Source: Thermoplasmata archaeon (GTDB taxonomy: Archaea; Thermoplasmatota; Thermoplasmata; Lutacidiplasmatales; UBA184). Taken from it: a stretch of 64,000 nt of DNA. The notes under the pieces were generated by a model that was not told the DNA's origin, ran no database searches, and saw only the letters and a list, made by a program, of their open reading frames with translations. Position numbers and translations under genes: made by a program. Each line of letters opens with the position of its first letter. Position 1 is the first letter of the stretch. Positions 52,718-62,325 of this stretch are shown piece by piece. The stretch is taken from assembly GCA_021796385.1 (NCBI GenBank), contig JAJYXQ010000032.1, positions 19,573-83,572 on the forward strand. The letters run 5' to 3'.

Positions 52718-53743
52718 TTGAGTGAAAGCGTTATGAACCAGTCGATGCCATGCGGTAGAGTCTCAGGTTCAGGGGTACCTCACGGGTTGGGTCTCATGGC
52801 AGCCCCTTCCCCCTCTCTGCTGGCACATCCGTTTGTTAAGTGGCCTGGGGGAAAGAGGAGACTTATCAAGCAGATATCTAAGATCATTCCCGACAAGCTA
52901 GTGAAGGGGAGGGTTTCCAATTACGTTGAACCATTTCTCGGTGGAGGTGCATTGTTCTTCAGCTTACAGAGCAGACTTGATGTTGACCGTGTTCTTCTCA
53001 ACGACAAGAGCGCTCCCCTAATCAATGCCTACAGGGTTGCGAGGGAGGACGTAGAAGAACTGATTGAACATTTGAGGACACTCGAGGAGACGTTCTACAA
53101 TCGAAGTGCTGGTAGGAGAGAAGACTACTACTACATGATTCGCGACAAGTTCAATGAGCGCTTGGCAAAGGATCATGATAGCACTGACGTTGAGGCAGGG
53201 GCGCTCTTCATCTTCCTAAATAAGACCTGTTATAACGGGGTCTTTCGTCTCAACAAGTCAGGAAAATTCAATGTTCCATACGGTGACTCTGGGAACCCAA
53301 GGATCTGTGATGCTGACAACCTTCGAGCTGTGAGCGCGGCGCTGGCTCCTGCGACCTTGAGCCACAAAGACTTCAAGAGCTTCTCAAGATTATTGCCCGA
53401 GCTTGACACGAGATCGCTAGTCTACATCGACCCACCCTATGCAATCAAGAATGGGACCAGTGGCTTTCTCCATTACAACAACAAGATATTCTCGTGGAAG
53501 GACCAATTAGAACTCTCGAAGACTGTTGAGGAACTGCGCTCTTCTGGCGCACGCATCATCATCAGCAATGCGGCCCACCCAGACATTGAAGAACTATATC
53601 CTGAACCGAAGTTTCACCGACTGACCATGAATCGTTCGAGCACTATCGGTGGAACTGAGTCGTCTCGAAAGCGCGTGTCAGAATACGTCTTTACTTCATA
53701 TAATCTCCCGCGTAATGCAAGATTAGAGGGGTGGGGGGAGTGA
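52718..53743 (+). CDS. D12-class (Dam-type) N6-adenine DNA methyltransferase
   Basis: Transfers methyl from SAM to adenine N6. HPFVKWPGGKRRLI (SAM-binding motif), YVEPFLGGGALFF and the catalytic SLVYIDPPYA (DPPY) are intact, along with FLNKTCYNGVFRLN and GKFNVPYGD. These place it firmly with Dam/M.DpnII-type enzymes, many of which recognise GATC; the target here is not proven. It starts 9 bases after the helicase stop (TTG 52718; ATG 52733 is an alternative) and overlaps the next start by 4 bases. Confidence 0.88.
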   Translation: MSESVMNQSMPCGRVSGSGVPHGLGLMAAPSPSLLAHPFVKWPGGKRRLIKQISKIIPDKLVKGRVSNYVEPFLGGGALFFSLQSRLDVDRVLLNDKSAPLINAYRVAREDVEELIEHLRTLEETFYNRSAGRREDYYYMIRDKFNERLAKDHDSTDVEAGALFIFLNKTCYNGVFRLNKSGKFNVPYGDSGNPRICDADNLRAVSAALAPATLSHKDFKSFSRLLPELDTRSLVYIDPPYAIKNGTSGFLHYNNKIFSWKDQLELSKTVEELRSSGARIIISNAAHPDIEELYPEPKFHRLTMNRSSTIGGTESSRKRVSEYVFTSYNLPRNARLEGWGE

Positions 53744-56031
53744 AGCCACTGCTTTCAGGATTGGTGAACCGAAGTGAGTTTGCCGGTGTTGCGAAGCTGA
53801 GACGACCTGAGTTCGTGTATCAGTCAGTCAAGAAGCTATCAGAGGCACCCTACCTTCAGGATGGGTGGATTGTCGACAAGACCAACAAATATTCGGTACG
53901 GCTACGCAGGGCTAAACCCGCTTGGAAGCTCTTCGAGGACAAGCTGTGGATCGTTCTCTCCAAGATGGGCTTCGAGGAGATGAACAGTGACCACGATTTC
54001 AAGATTCCAATATCTGAAAGCCCTGAAGTTAACGCAAAGCAGATAGATGTATTCGTCAAAGACGAGGGCGTTGCGTTGGTCGTTGAGTGCAAAGCGGCGG
54101 AAGAACTCACCAACGGGTCGTTCAGGAAGCACATCCTGGAGATCGGTGGGTATCGAGGGGACATCGTAAAGTCGCTATCTCGCCATTACGGGTCGCGCCT
54201 AAGAGTGGGGTGGATCATTGCAACAAGGAACTACCTTTGGAACGAATCCGACAAGCAGCTCGCCTTGGACAAGAAGATAGCCGTCCTCACGGACGACGAG
54301 CTACAGTACTATGATCTTCTCGTGAATCACATAGGCCCAGCCGCGAAGTACCAGCTTCTGGCGGAGGTGTTCGCAGACTCCCATATACCGGAGTTGGAGT
54401 CAAGGGTCCCCGCCATTAAGGGCAAGATAGGTGGGTACACCTTCTACGCCTTTGCCATCGAGCCCTCGCGACTCCTCCCCATATCATTCGTGGCTCACCG
54501 TATGATGGTCAATCAGGACACTCTCCTGACGTATCAGAGAATCTTGAACAAGAAGAGACTGCTCTCCATTCGGGAATACGTGGAGAAGGAGAAAGGGCTT
54601 TTCCCCAATAGCATCATCGTAAACTTCCGGACCTACGGGGGCAAGGACGCCCTGAGATTCGATAAGAGTGGCCAGGAAGAGAAGGACACTGATGCCATGC
54701 CCGGGTATCTCTACCTCCCGAACAAGTACAAATCGGCATTCGTGATCGATGGCCAGCATAGACTCTATGGGTTTGCGGGCACGGAGGCGGCGTCCAAGGT
54801 TACGGTACCAGTCATCGCCTTCGAGAATCTCGAACCATGGAGTCAAGCGAGGATGTTCGTCGATATCAACTCCAAGCAGGTCAAGGTTCCGAAGAACCTG
54901 TTGAACGATCTATACGCGGATCTCCTCTGGGACTCGAAGGATGAGTCGGAGAAGATGCTGGCCCTTGTGTCCAAGATTGTGAGCGAACTCGACAAGGATC
55001 GTGCTTCTCCGCTGTTTGGAAGAATCAAGTCTTCCTCAGAAGGTACCCAGAACAGACCCATAACAATCACCACCTTGGCCGAGGCTTTGAGAAAGGCAAA
55101 TCTAATCGGTCAGGTCAACCGCGGCGCGAACATCCCTCAGGCGGGCCCTCTTTACGACGTTAGAGAGCCGAGAATGGAGAACTCTCTCAAGAGGGCCAAG
55201 TCGGTCCTCATCTCGTATTTTGACCTTTTTCGGAAGGAGGTCCCATCCAATTGGGACCTAGGTGATGCAGAGGGAGGCTACCTCTGCACTAACAACGGGC
55301 TGGGTGCGCTGATCCTTGTTCTCAAGGAGATCATTCAGCACATCGAGAGCGAACAGCGATTGAAGGCGGTCGAACTGGACACCTCACAGCTTCAAGACGA
55401 AATAGCCAAGCTAGCCGAACCGGTTATCATCTTCTTCAAAAGCGCATCTCCGTCAGAAGTGAGAGACTACCGGAGACAATATGGTTTGCAGGGGCAACGG
55501 AACTGCTCCTTCGATATGATGGAGAAAATACAGGGGAAGTACCCTGAGTTCAAACCGTCAGGGCTCGCCAAGTACATCCAAGAGAAGAACTCCACTCTCA
55601 ACCAACAATCTAGGGTACTCATGCCAGAGATTCAAATGATGATACACGAGGATGTTGTCGCGCAGCTGAAGTCCCACTTTGGGGAACAGGACGAGAAGTG
55701 GTGGTATGAAGGGATTCCTGATGAGGTGCGGGTGGAAATCACATCTCGGCAGCAGACGGACCCTGAGCACGGAGACCGGCTGAGGTACTTCGACCTCATC
55801 CACTACCAGAAAATCATGTCGAAGAACTGGGAACTGTTCAAGGACAAGTATGGTTTTGCTGAGTTCGGGAGTAGCAAGACGAAGCAGTTGTCATGGTTCG
55901 ACAAGCTGAATTCGATCCGGAACAAGATTGCCCACCCTGAGCGAGGAAAGGTATCTCAGGAGGAATTCGACTTCCTCATCAAGGTCCGGGATAAGCTGAA
56001 GGCCGTCCTAGGCCCTGCCAAACTGGCCTAG
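53740..56031 (+). CDS. DGQHR-domain protein with N-terminal nuclease-like and C-terminal HEPN-like domains
   Basis: Three domains in 763 residues. Residues 60-180 show a restriction-endonuclease-like core (QIDVFVKDEG then ALVVECKAAEE, Asp...ExK). Residues 215-470 hold the DGQHR domain (FVIDGQHRLYGFAG near 337, MFVDINSKQVKVPKNLLNDL), shared with DndB-type proteins of phosphorothioation systems. The last 150 end in a HEPN-like RNKIAH motif (near 730). GTG 53740 overlaps the methylase stop (GTGA), so the two are cotranslated. It is probably the effector or regulator of this methylase-linked defence unit. Confidence 0.8.
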   Translation: MKPLLSGLVNRSEFAGVAKLRRPEFVYQSVKKLSEAPYLQDGWIVDKTNKYSVRLRRAKPAWKLFEDKLWIVLSKMGFEEMNSDHDFKIPISESPEVNAKQIDVFVKDEGVALVVECKAAEELTNGSFRKHILEIGGYRGDIVKSLSRHYGSRLRVGWIIATRNYLWNESDKQLALDKKIAVLTDDELQYYDLLVNHIGPAAKYQLLAEVFADSHIPELESRVPAIKGKIGGYTFYAFAIEPSRLLPISFVAHRMMVNQDTLLTYQRILNKKRLLSIREYVEKEKGLFPNSIIVNFRTYGGKDALRFDKSGQEEKDTDAMPGYLYLPNKYKSAFVIDGQHRLYGFAGTEAASKVTVPVIAFENLEPWSQARMFVDINSKQVKVPKNLLNDLYADLLWDSKDESEKMLALVSKIVSELDKDRASPLFGRIKSSSEGTQNRPITITTLAEALRKANLIGQVNRGANIPQAGPLYDVREPRMENSLKRAKSVLISYFDLFRKEVPSNWDLGDAEGGYLCTNNGLGALILVLKEIIQHIESEQRLKAVELDTSQLQDEIAKLAEPVIIFFKSASPSEVRDYRRQYGLQGQRNCSFDMMEKIQGKYPEFKPSGLAKYIQEKNSTLNQQSRVLMPEIQMMIHEDVVAQLKSHFGEQDEKWWYEGIPDEVRVEITSRQQTDPEHGDRLRYFDLIHYQKIMSKNWELFKDKYGFAEFGSSKTKQLSWFDKLNSIRNKIAHPERGKVSQEEFDFLIKVRDKLKAVLGPAKLA

Positions 56032-56046
56032 CCGGCTCTGGGAGGC

Positions 56047-56703
56047 CTACCTTTTCGGGCCCGGTAACTGCCCGTTTCGGGGGGGGTCGATTGGAGGGTC
56101 TTTGGTACTACCTGCTTTGTCCGTAGAGTCGGTATCCACACCGAGGATAAGAACTGGAATGTCTATGTCCGCGGTGCCGCGCTTCTGAAGGTCCCAGACA
56201 AACTGCTCAAAGCAAGAGACTCCACTTGACATCTGGGACTGAAGGGATTTCACAGGGACTATCTCGACTCCAGTATCGATAACCCCCAAGTTGTGGAATA
56301 TGGTCATCTTGGCTGCAACGTTGTACACCATGAAGGAATACTTCCCGAACTGCACCTCTATCCCAAGTCGCCCCTTGACGAAGTCCATGTCCCTGTATGG
56401 CGGCCGCTCGCGCTTAGGTCTAATTGGCGTATAGCCAGGCTCGTAGTACTCACTGGGATACGTACATCGCTCGCGGTGGTGTCCCCACCCTCTTGCCTCG
56501 AAGCCCTTCTTGAAGGCCTTATTCAGCGAGGTGGGGCTGTAGAGCACCTGACCCCTCTTCGTCTTCTCGAGGCTCGCTTTGGTCTTGTGTGCATGGGAAT
56601 CAATAGAGTCTATGACCTCAAGAATCTCGGAAAGGAGAACAGGGTGCTGTCGCTCGATGACTTCCTTTCCCTTGTTGAACGAGAACTTCGCAACAACACG
56701 CAA
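56047..56703 (-). CDS. BglII-like type II restriction endonuclease
   Basis: A 218-residue protein. The catalytic motif is MDFVKGRLGIEVQFGKYSF: Asp, eight residues, then ExQ, which is exactly the D...ExQ arrangement of BglII (Asp84, Glu93, Gln95). The following AAKMTIFHNLGVIDTGVEIV and CFEQFVWDLQKRGTADIDIP match the family. It should cut a palindromic site, perhaps around GATC, by analogy. It begins at TTG 56703, three bases after the methyltransferase stop. Confidence 0.82.
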   Translation of the reverse strand: MRVVAKFSFNKGKEVIERQHPVLLSEILEVIDSIDSHAHKTKASLEKTKRGQVLYSPTSLNKAFKKGFEARGWGHHRERCTYPSEYYEPGYTPIRPKRERPPYRDMDFVKGRLGIEVQFGKYSFMVYNVAAKMTIFHNLGVIDTGVEIVPVKSLQSQMSSGVSCFEQFVWDLQKRGTADIDIPVLILGVDTDSTDKAGSTKDPPIDPPRNGQLPGPKR

Positions 56704-56706
56704 CTA

Positions 56707-57708
56707 CTACTGCCCCCTTGACCATTCTGCTGGGATCCTTGCCGCCTTCTCTTTTCCGCTAGGCTGGTAGACTGGGGTGCCGAGCTTGCGCATGACCAAC
56801 TGCCCGCGCTCCAAATCCTGGATTCTATGCCGGGCGATCTCAACGTACTTCGACTCCTTGTCCACTGAGATCGCTCGCCTCCCATTCTTCAAGGCTGCAA
56901 TCGCCGCTGAGCCCACTCCCCCATAGGGGTCCAGCACATAGTCTCCCGGATTGGTCAAAGCAAGCACGCATCGTTCTACAAGCTCGACAGGGAACTGACA
57001 GGGATGTATGGTCTTCTCTGGGTGATTCGATTTGACATTTGGTATGTCCCATAGTCCGCTGTTCCACTCATCTTGCAAAAACTCCCAGAAATCTGAGGGG
57101 TTCTTGCCCAAAGGGTTTCCCGATATCTGTCCCCTCTTTGGGCCTCTATAGTGGGTCTTTCCAGGGTACTTGGCAGGGACCCGAACGGCATCGAGGTTGA
57201 AGTTGTAGTCGTTCGACTTTGTGAACCACAACAAGGTTTCATAGCGACCAGAGAACCGTCGCGACGCGTGCAGGCCGTGACCGAAGTGCCAAACAATACG
57301 GTTCCTGAGCTGGAGGCCGAGTTCTTTGAACAGAGGGTAATAGTAAACATCAAGAGGGAACACCTCGCCCCTCTCCACGTAGTTTCCCACCTGCCAGCAA
57401 AGGCTCCCATTTGAACTCATTACTCTCACGAGCTGAGCGAGGCTGGGCTTGAGGGTGCCGAGGTAGGTCTGCAACTTGGTTGGGACCTCATACTCCTTCC
57501 CAAGATTATAAGGTGGGGAACTGATTACGAGAGCAATCGATTCAGATGGAAGTGATGAGACAAACTTGTACGTGTCTCCGGTATGTAGAACGGCATCGAA
57601 AGATGGTCCGAACGAACTACCTAACTTCCACCTTGGATTAGTGACGTCGGCAGGCGCGTCCCACTGACCAGTCTGACTTGAATTCAAGGTCGATTGGGCA
57701 GAGGGCAT
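56707..57708 (-). CDS. Type II DNA methyltransferase, beta class, probably N4-cytosine
   Basis: A 333-residue protein. The catalytic motif near residue 65 is VISSPPYNLGKEY (SPPY, typical of N4-cytosine methylases), and the SAM motif DYVLDPYGGVGSAAIAAL follows near the C-terminus. This order, IV before I, defines the beta class. It precedes the BglII-like endonuclease by three bases on the same strand, so the two form a restriction-modification operon. M.BglII is likewise an N4-cytosine enzyme, which agrees with the pairing. Confidence 0.9.
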   Translation of the reverse strand: MPSAQSTLNSSQTGQWDAPADVTNPRWKLGSSFGPSFDAVLHTGDTYKFVSSLPSESIALVISSPPYNLGKEYEVPTKLQTYLGTLKPSLAQLVRVMSSNGSLCWQVGNYVERGEVFPLDVYYYPLFKELGLQLRNRIVWHFGHGLHASRRFSGRYETLLWFTKSNDYNFNLDAVRVPAKYPGKTHYRGPKRGQISGNPLGKNPSDFWEFLQDEWNSGLWDIPNVKSNHPEKTIHPCQFPVELVERCVLALTNPGDYVLDPYGGVGSAAIAALKNGRRAISVDKESKYVEIARHRIQDLERGQLVMRKLGTPVYQPSGKEKAARIPAEWSRGQ

Positions 57709-57916
57709 GAGTGACTGATATCTCGAGGCAATAAAAGCACACCCTCGTTAGAGTTTGCCAGAAACAAACGGTGAGTCCGCGATGTGCGCCTTATGTAGGG
57801 GCGGCGTCGGATCGAAGACGTCTTGTCCTCTCACGATTACATAGCTCGTCTCCGTTGGGGAAGGCAGAGCTGATGAGAGCAGGGATACACTCAGGCGCAG
57901 GAAGGGGGGATGATTG

Positions 57917-59248
57917 ATGTCGGCTTCAACAGAGGACTTTGTCGCGAGACCGTCCAAGCGATTCTTCATCGAGATGTTTACAAGAGACATCAGCCTTGTC
58001 GATTGCATCCTTGACTTGGTGGACAACTCGGTTCACAGTGCGATCTCCGTCGAGGACTTCGATGTCACAGCTAAGTTATTCAAGGGGCAAGACATCAAAT
58101 TGAGAAGTAGGGCAGAGATCGATCTGATCTTCGATGGGGATCAATTCACCATCAAGGACAATTGTCACGGCATGTCGTATGAACTGGCAAAGAACTACGT
58201 GTTCAGATTCGGATCGCCCTTGCCTCCGGACAAGAGAAGTGGGTTGGGGGTCTATGGTATCGGCTTGAAGCGAGCAATTTTCAAGATGGGAAAGTCAATT
58301 CAGATTACGAGTTGCACGGGCGGAGAGAGGTGGTCTCTACCTATCCTTGTCGATGAATGGGTGAAAGACGAAGAAGACTGGAATTTCCACAACTCCACAC
58401 ATGAAGTCTTCACTTCTGGAGTTGCCCAGAAGTCAGAGACTGTGATCCAGGTACAGATGCTCGACCGACTGATTAGTGAGCTGTTCAAGCTCGCATCTTT
58501 CATTAACGAACTCACCGAGAAGCTGTCGTGGACGTACGCACTTTACATCAAGGCGGGAGTAGTCATCAGGGTAAACGGAATCGTTGTCAAGCCTGAGGCA
58601 CCGAGGGTATCGGTCTCGCGAGCTGACACGTCTTCTCCATACCGAAAGGTTGGGTCAGAAGGAGATGTCGATTACGACATTGTGTCTGGCATACTCGACG
58701 AGAGGGACACAACACTAGGTGGATGGTATGTTTACTGCAATGGAAGAATGGTGGTAAAGGCTGATCGTTCGTCAACGACTGGATGGGGAATTGACCTGCC
58801 ACAGTTCCATGTAAAGTTCTATCGCTTCGTAGGCTATGTTTTCTTCAGTTCAAGGAACTTGGAGGCACTTCCATGGACCACTTCGAAACAAGGAGTCAAC
58901 GCAGATAATGCGGCCTATCGAAGTGCTTTTGGAGTGATGATGGCCGCAGCTCGACCGGTACTATCCGACATCGATAGCAGGTATCGGGGGATGTCTACTG
59001 AAGAGGCAGAGGACAGCAAGCCTGAATCGGACGTTTCTTCCGTCCAATTGGATGAACTCCCAGCGATCGATACGACCTACTTGAGCTATCATCGAACGAA
59101 GCCGAGGGACATCGTGAACGTTCAATACAAAGCAAGACTTTCAGAAGTTCAAGCAGTCAAGGATGCTGAGGAAAATCCCTCTCTCTCGGCTTCGGCCGCA
59201 GGTCGTCTGACATTCGAGTACTATTTGGCTAGGGAGGCACAGGAATGA
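57917..59248 (+). CDS. GHKL (Hsp90/MORC-like) ATPase
   Basis: A 443-residue protein. The Bergerat-fold motifs are DLVDNSVHSA (N box, near residue 35), FTIKDNCHGM (G1, near 78) and GLGVYGIGLKRAIFKMGK (G2, near 112), followed by a transducer-like region ending in NADNAAYRSAFG. Such ATPases undergo ATP-driven clamp closure in MutL, MORC and several defence systems. ATG 57917 is preferred to TTG 57914. The stop overlaps the next start by 4 bases, so it works with the downstream protein. Confidence 0.85.
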   Translation: MSASTEDFVARPSKRFFIEMFTRDISLVDCILDLVDNSVHSAISVEDFDVTAKLFKGQDIKLRSRAEIDLIFDGDQFTIKDNCHGMSYELAKNYVFRFGSPLPPDKRSGLGVYGIGLKRAIFKMGKSIQITSCTGGERWSLPILVDEWVKDEEDWNFHNSTHEVFTSGVAQKSETVIQVQMLDRLISELFKLASFINELTEKLSWTYALYIKAGVVIRVNGIVVKPEAPRVSVSRADTSSPYRKVGSEGDVDYDIVSGILDERDTTLGGWYVYCNGRMVVKADRSSTTGWGIDLPQFHVKFYRFVGYVFFSSRNLEALPWTTSKQGVNADNAAYRSAFGVMMAAARPVLSDIDSRYRGMSTEEAEDSKPESDVSSVQLDELPAIDTTYLSYHRTKPRDIVNVQYKARLSEVQAVKDAEENPSLSASAAGRLTFEYYLAREAQE

Positions 59249-60216
59249 GTCCTCACGTTCCAAGCTATGACACTGTCAACTACGGAGTACGAACCTCGAA
59301 GCAGTTGGAGCGCCGTATTTTCCTAGAGGTTCTCCACCGCTTGGGCAGGGTAGGGCTGTTTGTATCCGACTACAATTACATCGGTCTAGGCTCTGTCTTC
59401 TACATCGATTTTATGCTGTTCCACCGGTACCTTTACATCGACAGGATGGAGTGCGTGGAGAACACTGACATCCCAAATCGTATGTCCTATAATCAGCCTT
59501 TCCCACCACCCTATCTCAACGTCAGAATGTGCGATGTTAGCGATATGTTACAAAACCTCTCTCGAGATCAGAAGTATCTCGTTTGGCTAGATTATGACAC
59601 ACCACTCGATGCTGGGAAACTGGAAGACATTGACGGGGTCATTTCAAATGTAGGGATAGGGAGCGTCCTCATTGTGACTGTGGATGCCAAGACACGGCTA
59701 CCAAAGGTCAAGTATGGTGAGAAGGTTTCGCGGGCAGATTTGGAGTCTCGGTACTGCGCACAACTAGAGAAAAGCATCGGGAAGTTCGTCGCAGGTGGTG
59801 TACAGCCCACTCATATCTACAGTCAGGCACACCCACGACTCTCTGCGGAAGCAGTTCTATCGAGAATAGCGAGAAGCATGGCTTCGCGACCTTCCTTGAA
59901 GTTCGTCCAACTCTTCAACTATGAATACAGCGACGGTGCGACAATGCTTACTGTTGGCGGCGTAGTCGGCGAACCCAATCTGAGAGATCGCCTTCAGGCA
60001 GAGGGTGTAATGAAGCTGCCCTATATCAATGAGACATCAGTACCCATCAGCATCACGGTCCCTCCGATAACGGCTCGTGAAAAGAGCTGGGTGGAGCAGC
60101 ATGTCGGAATCGAAGTGGACAAGAAGGATTGGCCCTTCGAGTTGAAGACTGAGTACATGGATAGTTGTAAGCGATTCTATCGACACTATCCCGACTTTCA
60201 CGATGTACTGCTATAG
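59245..60216 (+). CDS. Methyltransferase-like partner of the GHKL ATPase
   Basis: A 323-residue product. NYGVRTSKQLERRIFLEVL, YNYIGLGSVFYIDFMLFHR and MECVENTDIPNRMSYN resemble a family annotated as putative O-methyltransferase, with a glycine loop GLGS and an acidic VENTD. LVWLDYDTPL and VLIVTVDAKTRLP follow as further strands. No catalytic function is proven; the fold could bind a nucleotide without methylating. Tight coupling to the GHKL gene suggests a two-component defence system. It is the last gene before the right end of the element. Confidence 0.65.
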   Translation: MSPHVPSYDTVNYGVRTSKQLERRIFLEVLHRLGRVGLFVSDYNYIGLGSVFYIDFMLFHRYLYIDRMECVENTDIPNRMSYNQPFPPPYLNVRMCDVSDMLQNLSRDQKYLVWLDYDTPLDAGKLEDIDGVISNVGIGSVLIVTVDAKTRLPKVKYGEKVSRADLESRYCAQLEKSIGKFVAGGVQPTHIYSQAHPRLSAEAVLSRIARSMASRPSLKFVQLFNYEYSDGATMLTVGGVVGEPNLRDRLQAEGVMKLPYINETSVPISITVPPITAREKSWVEQHVGIEVDKKDWPFELKTEYMDSCKRFYRHYPDFHDVLL

Positions 60217-60441
60217 ATTTGCAACGATGTCAATTCGGCCATGGGCTGCACCCCATTAGAAGTAGACAGATAGGGTGGCGAGGGTTAGGGAGAGGGAACG
60301 TCGAACGAAAGTCGACTGGAAGGGGGGGTGAACCTACGCCGGAATATCGGCGGGTACGGTCAAGTCATCCGTGTCGAAGTCCGGTTCGAGAAGCTGAGAT
60401 CATTGAGCCCCCCAAATGTATACGGAGTTCGAACCCTTAAC

Positions 60442-60466
60442 GGTTCGAACCCCGGAGAGCCCGTTC
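60442..60466 (+). repeat. attR: imperfect copy of the tRNA-Arg 3' end
   Basis: GGTTCGAA-C-CCCGG-A-GAGCCCGTTC matches 12004-12028 at 23 of 25 positions, including the last ten bases. It lacks the rest of a tRNA. AGCCCGTTCG recurs 24 bases on, near 60,483. Divergence is expected because the displaced tRNA fragment is no longer under selection. It sets the right border of the element. Confidence 0.7.
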
Positions 60467-60956
60467 GGAAACCCATCGGGCAGCCCGTTCGTTTTCCGGT
60501 CCATATACCGATGCAAAAACCTCCGGACCTTTGGTTGAAAAATTGAAAGCTCCTCTACCACGTAGATGGCCACCGCAAACTCCCTTGACGGTCAACAACA
60601 GGACTTCACCTACGACAGGCTCCTACGTTTCGGCTAACACCGTCGATGCCAACGTAACCTGCAACATCTCCTCTTTTAGTCCCAACCCTTCCAGCGTCGC
60701 CTGCACCATCCGAGACGAGGTTCGCCGAACATACACCTCAGCGTAGCCGGGCCCGATCTCTGAGGTTTGAACCAGAACATCCCACGGACGACGCACGGTA
60801 TAGTGTGGTGTGTGTGCAAATTAGGCCGAAGTGCAAGGCCTAGAAGGACAGAAGATGGGCCCGCCAAGTCAATGTCCACGAGGGTAGTGAAGGCTATTCC
60901 AAAGAATCCGGTCAGGAGCTGGGATGGACTTCGGGAAAAATATGCTTTAGCATGGC
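60467..60956. other. 490-bp stretch right of attR without a supported gene
   Basis: Short frames exist on both strands, but none has a motif, ribosome binding site or family-like composition. No tRNA or clear hairpin was found. This is probably chromosomal sequence decayed after insertion. Confidence 0.4.
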
Positions 60957-61697
60957 CTAGTCGCTGATCCCAGTACCAGAAACGACGCGGAGGCTGGCCG
61001 ACACCCCCCAGCCCGGAGAGAGATAGAATCCTATCCACTCGATCTGGACGCCCTTCACCACAAGCTCGTCCCTCAACGCGCTAAGCTCATCGTTATGGAA
61101 GGCTCCCACCAACTCATCGAAAACCATGATAGAGCCCGGTCTTAGATGTGAACGGATACCTCGTAGAACGGTTACAGCTGATGCGTAAAGATCCGAATCT
61201 ATGTGCACGAAGGCAATGGGGCCCGCACTCCGGAGATATTTGGGAACACTCTCGTCGAAATACCCGACGTGGAACACAACGTTGGACGGAGCTTCCGGTA
61301 GCTTGCCGGCAGTCGAAAATGTCCCCTTTTTCAAACCGGCCCAAGACTCTGAGAGTCCCTGGAACGAGTCGAACCCGTGAACCGTTTCGGTGGTACGCGA
61401 CGCGATATATCTCAGACTCTTGCCTTGGAATACACCGAACTCACACCAATCCCCAGATCGGGCTCCGAGCGCGATCGCGTTGTCCATGAAGTCAGTGCCG
61501 CTCTGAAAGAACCGTACCCGTGAGGATCCACGACAGATGATCGCCACTTTTGCCAAGACCAAAGTTTGAAGTCCCAGCGCAATCGTTACCCGAACCGCCT
61601 CCCCGAGTCCTCTCGTTTCCCTCACTTTGCATAGATACGACCTAGCGAGGAGTGAAAACTCTCCTCCGATTCGCCCTGTTACGGAACTAGGCTCCAT
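60957..61697 (-). CDS. TylF-like SAM-dependent O-methyltransferase
   Basis: A 246-residue protein. GDWCEFGVFQGKSLRYIA (SAM motif I region), HGFDSFQGLSESW, GPIAFVHIDSDLYASAVTVL and SIMVFDELVG are the core blocks of the macrocin O-methyltransferase (TylF/MycF) family, including the metal-binding acidic residues. Family members methylate sugars or phenols in natural product and polysaccharide pathways. Here it may act in surface glycan modification (inferred). It stands alone, outside the element. Confidence 0.85.
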   Translation of the reverse strand: MEPSSVTGRIGGEFSLLARSYLCKVRETRGLGEAVRVTIALGLQTLVLAKVAIICRGSSRVRFFQSGTDFMDNAIALGARSGDWCEFGVFQGKSLRYIASRTTETVHGFDSFQGLSESWAGLKKGTFSTAGKLPEAPSNVVFHVGYFDESVPKYLRSAGPIAFVHIDSDLYASAVTVLRGIRSHLRPGSIMVFDELVGAFHNDELSALRDELVVKGVQIEWIGFYLSPGWGVSASLRVVSGTGISD

Positions 61698-61778
61698 TTG
61701 CGCAGAGGGATCTCGCCTGTCCTCGTCTTCTGTGCCTGACGTTTATGACCTCCTCAACAGGTGGACTGTCCCAAGATG

Positions 61779-62159
61779 TTAAAGATAATCGTTCGCCTGA
61801 GCATGGAGACTTCCGAGGAACGGCTGAAGACCGCCTTCCGGAAGACGGCAATCATTAGCGATTTCTGGCTTTAGGACGTTCCCAACGAGATGCAGGTGGA
61901 GGAGTTTGTGGTGCAGGCACAAGTGGAGGCGGCCTTCAAATGGTGGATGGACCGGCGCGTGGTACCGGTGATGCCGTTTTGGGTGAGGCTCGATGCGACG
62001 GTAGCGGGCCACATGTTCCTGACCGTCACGAGACTCCCGCTGCTCCGCCACCTGCAATCGGAGCTGCCGGAGCTGGATCTGTCGATCAAGGAGTTGGTGA
62101 AGGAGACGGATAAGTTCTCAAACCTGAATCTGGGGAGTTTCATTCCCACCTTAAGGTAG
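61779..62159 (+). pseudogene. Transposase C-terminal remnant
   Basis: The frame from 61890 (EEFVVQAQVEAAFKWWMDR, then GHMFLTVTRLPLLRHLQ, SIKELVKETDKFSNL) resembles the C-terminus of IS4/IS1634-type transposases: a Tyr/Trp-rich catalytic helix followed by a hydrophobic helix. The bases before it (61,779-61,890) look like the same gene in another frame, and the catalytic core is absent. It is a decayed insertion sequence. Confidence 0.5.
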
Positions 62160-62325
62160 GTGGAGTCGGGCCCGCGTACGGAGTGTGTACCACCACAGGG
62201 TTTACCTACCCAGAGGAAGCCGTCCCTCTATCTATGTGGGGCAAAGGAAGGGGAGGGGGTGCGACGGGGAGCGTTCCCTACCTGGTAGTGGTCAGAACCA
62301 AGTACTCCATCGTCTTGGACAGGCC

